Shown piece by piece: positions 49,982 through 55,632 of a DNA stretch of 55,632 nt. The position numbers and the translations under genes were made by a program. The stretch lies in contig JAZKGQ010000021.1 in the NCBI GenBank assembly GCA_040385825.1, positions 1 to 55,632 on the forward strand. Direction: 5' to 3'. The stretch comes from JANNNF01 sp040385825. Lineage in GTDB: Bacteria > Pseudomonadota > Alphaproteobacteria > Rhodobacterales > Rhodobacteraceae. How positions within the stretch are numbered: position 1 is the first letter of the stretch; each line of letters opens with the position of its first letter. The notes under the pieces were generated by a model. That model saw only the letters and a list, made by a program, of their open reading frames with translations. It was not told the origin of the DNA and made no database searches.

Positions 49982-50464
49982 TCAGGGACAGGTTTCCTGC
50001 CAGCCGCGCGTTGCAAAATCCCAGCACAGACCCTGCGCCTCGGTCGCCTTGTACAGAATGTCGAACGGCTGGGCTTCGGCCCCGGCATCGCAGGTCAGGT
50101 TTTTCAGCAAGGCATCCCCCTGCATCACGTTGACGCCGTAAACCGGGCCTGCGTCCGGGGCCATCTTGTCGACGCTCTGCCACACCTCATAGGCATAGCC
50201 CGCGTTGGAAAAGGCAATACTGTCAGACATATAGCGCCCGATGCCGTTCCAGGGCGCATAGACCCCATCGGCCAGCGCCGCGGTCAGGGCCAGTTCGGGG
50301 GGCTTGCCGGGTTTGCCATAAACATAGCTGACTTCCGCGCCTGACAGACAGACCGTCACCTGACGGCTGCCGTTGATGGTGCAGGCCAGCAGCACCTCGC
50401 CACAAGTCTGCGCCTGTGCCTGCGCAGGCACCATCGCAACCAGCCCCAACAGCAATCGCCGCAT
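49982..50464 (-). CDS. Small periplasmic protein of unknown function
   Basis: A 160-residue protein with a signal peptide (RRLLLGLVAMVPAQAQA, cut before QTCGEV). The mature part is beta-rich with six Cys in pairs (CGEVLLAC, VCLSG, LTCDAG, LCWDF, ETCP), suggesting disulphides. VTVCLSGAEVSYVYG and YAYEVWQSVDKM are probably its conserved segments. I do not recognise a family. It starts three bases downstream of the AsmA-type gene and so is probably in the same transcript. Confidence 0.75.
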   Translation of the reverse strand: MRRLLLGLVAMVPAQAQAQTCGEVLLACTINGSRQVTVCLSGAEVSYVYGKPGKPPELALTAALADGVYAPWNGIGRYMSDSIAFSNAGYAYEVWQSVDKMAPDAGPVYGVNVMQGDALLKNLTCDAGAEAQPFDILYKATEAQGLCWDFATRGWQETCP

Positions 50465-50467
50465 CGG

Positions 50468-52462
50468 TCAGTTCCCCCCCAGCAAGCCTTCGAGCAGCTT
50501 TGTCGCCTCGTCGTCCAGCGCCTCTTGCGCGCGGCGGCGGGCGGCGTCTTGCAGCGACTCGCCCTCTTGCGCCTGAATGCCCAACTCCTCTTGCAGCTTG
50601 GCGGCCAGTTCGGCCTTGGCATCAGCCTCGGCCTGCTGCGCCTGTGCTTTCAGGCGGGCCTCCAGCGCCTTGGCCTCGGCCTCCATCTTTTCGCGGGCGA
50701 TGGATTCCAGATCCAGCCGAAATTTCGGCGCGGCCCATGGGCCGGTGATCAGCAGCGGCACCATGATGCCGCCGGTGCCATCGCTTTTCGCCATCGCGAT
50801 CGGACGCAGGCGGTAGTCCAGCACCCGTTCGCCCAGACCCACGGTGCCAGACCCGGTGGCGGTGACATAGGGGGCTGCCAGTTTCAGATCGTCATTCGAC
50901 AGCACCCCATCCGCGATGCTGAACGAGGCTGACACCCCGTCGAAGATGGTTTTCTGCCCCTCGCCCACATAGTTCGGGTCCAGCGTGCGCAGCATGCCCG
51001 CCACGTCCAGCCCGCGCAATTCCCCCTTGCCCAGGGAAAGCGACCCCGACCCTTGCAGGCCGCGCATCAGCGCATCGACTGAATTGCCGATGCCCAGAAA
51101 CTTCAGCCGCAAATCGCCGGTGCCGATCAGCCGGTCATAGCCCGCCGTGTCCTGCAACAAGGGCTGCATCGCCAGCCCCGCCAGCGTCAGATCACCGCCA
51201 AGCGACAAACCGCCCCGGCCGTTGACCACGAACTGGCCGGTGATCGCGCCGCCATAGGCCGTGGTTTCGCGAATGTCGAACACGGCGCGCAACCGGTCCA
51301 GCGTGATCTTGACCCGCGTCGGCCCCAGTCTGACCCGCCCCAGATCGACCGAATTTGCCACCAGCGCCACCTCGGCATCAACCGCGCCAAGGCCCGATAC
51401 ATCTATCGTTGCGGTAGGCCACCCCGCCGGGGCCGGGCCACCGCCCCCGCCGCCCCCTGACCCCGTCGTACCCGATGGCAGGACCAGATCGCCCGCCGTC
51501 ACCTGTGCCGTGATCCTGGGCCGGGGACCACCCGTCGCAATATCGGCGTCGCCTGTCAGCGCCATGCCGTCAAGGCCCAGCCTGGCCCCGCGCAGGTTGA
51601 TCAGCCCGGCCTCGGTCAGGGTCAGGGCGGCAGTCAGCGTCGCGGCCTTGGGAAAGGACGGGGCGCCCGCCCCCGCCAGTGCGGCAACCGCGACCAGATC
51701 GCCAAGGTCGGCCCGCAGATCGCCTTCGGCCATCAGCGGGTCCAGCCCCATGCGGCCGTCGAACCCCACCGTTGAGCCGCCAATCGCAAGGTCAGCGGTT
51801 ACCGGCACCACGCGGCCTTCGGTGAAGGCCGAAAACACCGCCGCCGTCAGGGTGCCCGACACAGGCTGGCCGTTCTGCACCGCCGAGCCCGTCACCGTCA
51901 CCGGGCCTGCGAAATCGGGGATGGCGGCTTCAACCTCGACCGCGTCCAGCGCAATGGTGGTGCCCGCCCCATGGTCGATGAACCGGAAGCTGCCCCCCGT
52001 CACCACGCCTTTGGCCAGCGTGAAGGCCCGCCCCACGCCGGGGGTGTCCGCCGTCACCGTGCCCTCGGCCCCGCCGCCGCCGAACACCCAGTTTTCGCGG
52101 CCATCCCTGGCGCGTTCCAGGATCAGGGCGGGCTTGACCATCTCTATCCCGGTGATGGTGATGGTGCCCGCCATCAGATCGGCCATGTCCAGATTGATTG
52201 ACAGGCTGTCCGCCGTCAGCATCGGCCCGGCATCCGACCAGTCGGCATTGTCGATGCGCACGGCCCCGGTCTGCACGCCAAGCGTCGGCCAGAACACCGG
52301 CTTGACCGCGCCTTCGATCACCAGCGCGCGCCCCGTCAGTTTCTGAAACTGCGCCGAGGCGACGCCTGCCACCCGGTCTGTCGGGATCAGCGCGACCATC
52401 CCGACAAGCACCAGAACCAGCGTCAGCACAATCGACACGAGGCCAACGATCCACCGCACCAC
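50468..52462 (-). CDS. AsmA-family protein
   Basis: A 664-residue AsmA-like protein with an N-terminal membrane anchor (about residues 4-26: WIVGLVSIVLTLVLVLVGMVALIP), a long repetitive beta-strand body (VEGAVKPVFWPTLGVQTGAVRIDN and VSGTLTAAVFSAFTEGRV), and a C-terminal coiled-coil tail (EAKALEARLKAQAQQAEADAKAELAAK). AsmA/TamB-type proteins bridge the periplasm and affect phospholipid movement to the outer membrane and LPS. This size and the late coiled coil are usual in Rhodobacteraceae. Confidence 0.87.
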   Translation of the reverse strand: MVRWIVGLVSIVLTLVLVLVGMVALIPTDRVAGVASAQFQKLTGRALVIEGAVKPVFWPTLGVQTGAVRIDNADWSDAGPMLTADSLSINLDMADLMAGTITITGIEMVKPALILERARDGRENWVFGGGGAEGTVTADTPGVGRAFTLAKGVVTGGSFRFIDHGAGTTIALDAVEVEAAIPDFAGPVTVTGSAVQNGQPVSGTLTAAVFSAFTEGRVVPVTADLAIGGSTVGFDGRMGLDPLMAEGDLRADLGDLVAVAALAGAGAPSFPKAATLTAALTLTEAGLINLRGARLGLDGMALTGDADIATGGPRPRITAQVTAGDLVLPSGTTGSGGGGGGGPAPAGWPTATIDVSGLGAVDAEVALVANSVDLGRVRLGPTRVKITLDRLRAVFDIRETTAYGGAITGQFVVNGRGGLSLGGDLTLAGLAMQPLLQDTAGYDRLIGTGDLRLKFLGIGNSVDALMRGLQGSGSLSLGKGELRGLDVAGMLRTLDPNYVGEGQKTIFDGVSASFSIADGVLSNDDLKLAAPYVTATGSGTVGLGERVLDYRLRPIAMAKSDGTGGIMVPLLITGPWAAPKFRLDLESIAREKMEAEAKALEARLKAQAQQAEADAKAELAAKLQEELGIQAQEGESLQDAARRRAQEALDDEATKLLEGLLGGN

Positions 52463-52594
52463 AGCACCCCCGATTTGTACCCGATATCAGCAGCCTAAGC
52501 CCTGCCGCCCCCGCTTGCCAAGCCAGCATCGGGGCTGTGGCAGCAAAACGCCCAAACTGCTGCCTGTTGCAACGCGCAAGGGCCGCGATGCGTT

Positions 52595-52658
52595 CCCGTC
52601 AGTTCATCGGCCCGTCAGTTCATCGGCCCGTCAGTTCATCGGCCCGTCAGTTCACCGC
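52595..52658. repeat. 16-base tandem repeat (four copies) at a gene end
   Basis: The unit CCCGTCAGTTCATCGG is present at 52595, 52611 and 52627 in perfect copies and at 52643 as CCCGTCAGTTCACCGC. The stop and last codons of the hydroxyacid dehydrogenase (52647 onward on the minus strand) fall inside the last copy. Confidence 0.8.
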
Positions 52659-53672
52659 CACAGGTTTGGACCGCATCCGCGCCACGGTTTCGCGTTCGGC
52701 CCGTTTGCACAGATTGGGCGGCAGGCCCCGGTCCAGCAGATCCATGTCGGCCAGCACCATCTCGCCCATCCGCTTGAACGCAATGTCCAAGGCCCCGGCC
52801 CGATGCGCCGACAGCAGGAACCCGTCGATGCCCCGCACCGGATGATCGGCCGCCAAGGGTTCGTCCGGGTACACATCGGATGCGGCCAGAATATGCCCCG
52901 ACCGCACCGCCGCCATCAGCGCCGGAAAATCCACCACATCGGCGCGCGACAGCAGAATGAAGGCCGCGCCCTTGCGCATCGCGGCAAAGGCCCCCGCCCC
53001 CAGAAACCCCTTGTTTTCCGAAGTGACGCCTGCCGTCACGAACACCACATCGCTGGTGGCAAGCAGAGTGGGCAGATCCACCGCCCGCGCCCCGGCCTCA
53101 TGGATCCGCGCAGGCGGCAGCCAGGGGTCGTGGATCGACAAGCGGGGCCGGAACCCCTGCAACACCCGCGCCACCGCCCGGCCCAGATCACCAAAGCCGA
53201 CGATGCCCACGCAGGCCCCGGTCAGCAGCCGGGCCTGCGCGTTGCCGTCACCGCCCCATTTCTCGGCCCCCTGCCGGAACGCCGCATCCGCGCCATGGAT
53301 GTTGCGCAACAGGCTCAGCGCAAACCCCAGCCCGATCTCGGCCACAGGTTCTGCAAACACCGCCCCCGTGGTCACCACATGAATGCCGCGCGCAAACACC
53401 TGATCATAGGGCATGTTGTTGATCAGATTGCTTTCCACGTTGAAAATGCAGCGCAAATTCGTCAGCCGCGCCAGCAGGCCCGCGTCCAGCGGCGGTTGCC
53501 CGATGATGTAACGCGCCTCTGCCAGCACATCGTCGGGCAACCCGGCCAAACCTTCATCCGTGGTGTCGATCACCCGGTAGCGGGCATGCAGTTCGGCCAG
53601 CAGGGCGGGCGCAAAGATTAGGTCCAGACTGCGCGGCAGCGGGCATGACAGGATCAGCGGGCGGTCGGTCAT
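52647..53672 (-). CDS. D-isomer-specific 2-hydroxyacid dehydrogenase
   Basis: A 341-residue NAD-dependent hydroxyacid dehydrogenase. The Rossmann motif GIVGFGDLGRAVARVL (about residues 154-169) and the SIHDPWLP, FVTAGVTSENKGFLG and LLSRADVVDFPALMAA blocks are present, with the active-site His in LLSAHRAG. The exact substrate (glyoxylate, phosphoglycerate, lactate) is undecided. It is convergent with no gene on its right: rimO starts 113 bases beyond its start codon, divergently. Confidence 0.88.
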   Translation of the reverse strand: MTDRPLILSCPLPRSLDLIFAPALLAELHARYRVIDTTDEGLAGLPDDVLAEARYIIGQPPLDAGLLARLTNLRCIFNVESNLINNMPYDQVFARGIHVVTTGAVFAEPVAEIGLGFALSLLRNIHGADAAFRQGAEKWGGDGNAQARLLTGACVGIVGFGDLGRAVARVLQGFRPRLSIHDPWLPPARIHEAGARAVDLPTLLATSDVVFVTAGVTSENKGFLGAGAFAAMRKGAAFILLSRADVVDFPALMAAVRSGHILAASDVYPDEPLAADHPVRGIDGFLLSAHRAGALDIAFKRMGEMVLADMDLLDRGLPPNLCKRAERETVARMRSKPVAVN

Positions 53673-53785
53673 CGGCAGGCTCCTTTTGCGGCCAACATGC
53701 CTGCTTGGGCAAGGCCCCGCAAGTGGCGCAACCGGGTGGCCTGCCCCCTACCCATCGCGGCGATTTCCGGCTATAGGCTGGCCCC

Positions 53786-55156
53786 ATGTCCCAGAACCCG
53801 CCCAACCTCCGCCCCGATCTTGCGCCACGTGCGCGTTTCAGCGAACCCGCCCGCGTGGGCCAGCCCACCATCGGCATGGTCAGCCTCGGCTGCCCCAAGG
53901 CGCTGGTCGACAGCGAACGCATCCTGACCCGCCTGCGCGCCGAAGGGTACGCGATCAGCCCCGATTATTCCGGCGCCGATGCGGTGATCGTCAACACCTG
54001 CGGGTTTCTGGACAGTGCCAAGGCCGAAAGCCTTGAGGCGATTGGCGAGGCCTTGGCCGAAAACGGCCGGGTGATCGTGACGGGCTGCCTTGGGGCCGAA
54101 CCCGACTATATCACCGGCGCGCATCCGAAAGTACTGGCCGTGACCGGCCCGCATCAGTACGAGGCGGTGCTGGACGCCGTCCACAAGGCCGTGCCCGCCA
54201 AGCCCGATCCGTTCATCGACCTGTTGCCGGCCAGTGCCGTGTCGCTGACTCCGCGTCATTACAGCTATCTGAAAATCTCGGAAGGCTGCAATCACAAGTG
54301 CAAGTTCTGCATCATCCCCGACATGCGCGGCCTGCTGCAAAGCCGCCCGGCCCATGCCGTGGTGCGCGAGGCTGAACGGCTGGTCGCGGCGGGCGTCAGG
54401 GAACTGCTGGTGATTTCGCAAGATACCTCGGCCTACGGGCTGGACCTGAAATACGCCACCGACCGCGGCCACCGCGCCCATATCACCGACCTTGCCCGCG
54501 ATCTGGGATCGTTGGGCGCATGGGTCAGGCTGCACTATGTCTACCCCTATCCGCATGTGCGCGACCTGATCCCGCTGATGGCAGACGGGCTGGTGCTGCC
54601 CTATCTGGACATTCCGTTCCAGCACGCCGACCCCGGCGTGTTGCGCCGCATGGCCCGGCCAGCGGCTGCTGCGAAGACGCTGGACGAAATCGCCGCATGG
54701 CGGGCGGTCTGCCCCGACATCACCCTGCGGTCTACCTTCATCGTCGGCTATCCGGGCGAAACCGACGCCGAATTCCAGACCCTGCTGGACTGGATGGATG
54801 AGGCCCAACTGGACCGGGTGGGTTGCTTTCAATACGAAAACGTCGCCGGTGCCCGCAGCAACCTGCTGCCCGACCATGTGCCCGCCGAAGTCAAACAGGA
54901 ACGCTGGGACCGCTTCATGGAAAAGGCGCAAGCCATTTCCGAGGCCAAGCTGGCGGCCAAAGTAGGCCAGACCCTGCAAGTGATCGTGGATGAGGTGGAC
55001 GACGCCGGTGCCACCTGCCGCACCATGGCCGACGCCCCCGAAATCGACGGCAACCTGTTCATCGACGAGCGGTTCGAGGGGTTGGCACCGGGCGATCTGG
55101 TGGCGGTGACGGTGGAGGAAGCGGGGGAGTATGATTTGTGGGGCAGTAGAGTTTGA
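53786..55156 (+). CDS. rimO: Ribosomal protein S12 methylthiotransferase
   Basis: RimO is a radical-SAM enzyme that thiomethylates Asp89 of ribosomal protein S12. The 456-residue product has an N-terminal MTTase domain with cluster cysteines Cys36, Cys72 and Cys101, the radical-SAM CxxxCxxC as Cys168/172/175 (EGCNHKCKFCIIP), and a C-terminal TRAM domain (QVIVDEVDDAG). A TATAGG box ends eight bases before the ATG with no obvious Shine-Dalgarno. The stop overlaps the next ORF. Confidence 0.95.
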   Translation: MSQNPPNLRPDLAPRARFSEPARVGQPTIGMVSLGCPKALVDSERILTRLRAEGYAISPDYSGADAVIVNTCGFLDSAKAESLEAIGEALAENGRVIVTGCLGAEPDYITGAHPKVLAVTGPHQYEAVLDAVHKAVPAKPDPFIDLLPASAVSLTPRHYSYLKISEGCNHKCKFCIIPDMRGLLQSRPAHAVVREAERLVAAGVRELLVISQDTSAYGLDLKYATDRGHRAHITDLARDLGSLGAWVRLHYVYPYPHVRDLIPLMADGLVLPYLDIPFQHADPGVLRRMARPAAAAKTLDEIAAWRAVCPDITLRSTFIVGYPGETDAEFQTLLDWMDEAQLDRVGCFQYENVAGARSNLLPDHVPAEVKQERWDRFMEKAQAISEAKLAAKVGQTLQVIVDEVDDAGATCRTMADAPEIDGNLFIDERFEGLAPGDLVAVTVEEAGEYDLWGSRV

Positions 55157-55461
55157 ACAATCCACTGGACCCAGAGTTTCTACGATTTGCAGAGGTCGTT
55201 GAAGGTACTCTGGCGGTTCAGGCAAATGAGATTGCTTCGGGGTTCACGATACGCAATCCGGTTTTATGGTCCGCCCGTCAAGCAACCGTTGCGGCCATGG
55301 TGTCAATGCAGGCACGCCCGGATCGAGAGTTTCAGGCAAGCGAAGTAACAACAAAGCTTTGGCGGGCTGCTATACACGCTGCCATAATTCAAGGTCTCCG
55401 TGCAGTCGAGTTCGCCATTTCAAATGCCTGCTACGCGCAAGCAGCCGCTCTTATTCGATAA
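55153..55461 (+). CDS. Hypothetical protein, probably truncated
   Basis: A 102-residue ORF begins at a TTG overlapping the rimO stop (TTGA) and ends in AAALIR then TAA. It is helix-rich (LWRAAIHAAIIQGLRAVEFAISNACYAQAAALIR). The sequence is noticeably less GC-rich than its neighbours. The same reading frame stays open for another 48 codons beyond the TAA with protein-like composition (EIEAVDGLRGIRQ, TPRLKALRHLGQPYAQLTG), so the TAA looks like a nonsense mutation of CAA. I recognise no named family with confidence. Confidence 0.55.
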   Translation: MNNPLDPEFLRFAEVVEGTLAVQANEIASGFTIRNPVLWSARQATVAAMVSMQARPDREFQASEVTTKLWRAAIHAAIIQGLRAVEFAISNACYAQAAALIR

Positions 55462-55608
55462 GAAATCGAGGCAGTAGATGGATTGCGAGGTATCCGTCAG
55501 AGCGTCCAAAAAGAAAAACAGACACCTCGGCTAAAGGCTCTAAGACACTTGGGACAGCCATACGCTCAGCTAACCGGACTAGAGTCAGGACTCACAACCA
55601 ATAGATGA
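55462..55608 (+). pseudogene. In-frame remainder of the interrupted ORF
   Basis: Directly after the TAA at 55459-55461, 48 codons in the same frame run to TGA at 55606-55608. They read like a continuing helical domain rather than intergenic sequence. An ALIR-Q-EIE junction, restored by CAA for TAA, would be natural. It could still be non-coding by chance. Confidence 0.4.
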
Positions 55609-55632
55609 CAGTCGCGGCGAGGGCGCAGGCCG

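Noticed and set aside
1..55632. CRISPR arrays, prophage or insertion sequences
   Set aside because: No spaced direct repeats of CRISPR type, no transposase, integrase or phage structural motifs; the only tandem repeat (52595-52658) has no spacers.

Overview
The window is about 55.6 kb of GC-rich, densely packed chromosome from an alphaproteobacterium, most likely a member of the Rhodobacteraceae/Paracoccaceae. This rests on gcrA, the gatC-gatA order, an NDUFS4-like supernumerary complex I subunit, DUF1127, DUF2927 and DUF3108 proteins, a split-stop gene style with many 1-4 nt overlaps, and a recurrent intergenic element beginning AAATATCC. I see no prophage, insertion sequence, CRISPR array or plasmid functions. 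Most genes are housekeeping or conserved family genes, so this is ordinary core genome with a few accessory patches.

Layout. 1-5 kb: a histidinol-phosphatase-like enzyme, an XRE regulator, a quinone oxidoreductase convergent with a LysR regulator, a DUF1127 protein and a BI-1/YccA membrane protein. 5-8.5 kb: rpmG, the RNase P RNA with a clear promoter, a divergent SDR/HxlR pair, an amidase and a lipoprotein. 8.5-12 kb: gatA, gatC and tadA on the minus strand and an rluB-type pseudouridine synthase on the plus strand. 12.2-17.7 kb: the most unusual locus, one plus-strand operon of a 27-residue membrane peptide, an XpaC-type membrane protein, TelA, a DUF2927 lipoprotein, an SPFH protein with a C-terminal GYF domain and a membrane-anchored double zinc-ribbon protein. 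17.8-29.5 kb: a long-form SAICAR synthase, a PfkB kinase, dtd, an acyl-CoA synthetase, an ABC exporter, hydrolases, a threonine dehydratase-like enzyme, an MFS efflux protein and an enolase-superfamily enzyme. 29.5-40 kb: tRNA-Arg(UCU), a GNAT enzyme, the complex I subunit, uvrB, small lipoproteins (one entericidin-like, beside a perfect CtrA box), an AT-rich foreign-looking gene, lepA, a 2OG-Fe(II) oxygenase, rpmB, a hydrolase and meaB. 40-55.6 kb: DUF3108, hrpB, MFS, hemerythrin, YdeI, the argD-argF-WYL unit, gcrA, AsmA, a hydroxyacid dehydrogenase, rimO and an ORF with a probable nonsense mutation.

How they work together. The 12.2-17.7 kb operon combines parts that in other bacteria (B. 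subtilis ydjG/ydjI, yceGH/telA-xpaC) act in envelope or toxic-anion stress, and I propose it makes one membrane-stress complex. Translation and RNA maturation is served by rpmG, rnpB, gatCA, tadA, rluB, dtd, tRNA-Arg, lepA, rpmB and rimO; arginine synthesis by argD-argF; cell-cycle control by gcrA and by a candidate CtrA site. Five copies of a GC-hairpin element are scattered between genes. All functional calls are by recognition of motifs in the translated sequence; no database search was run.
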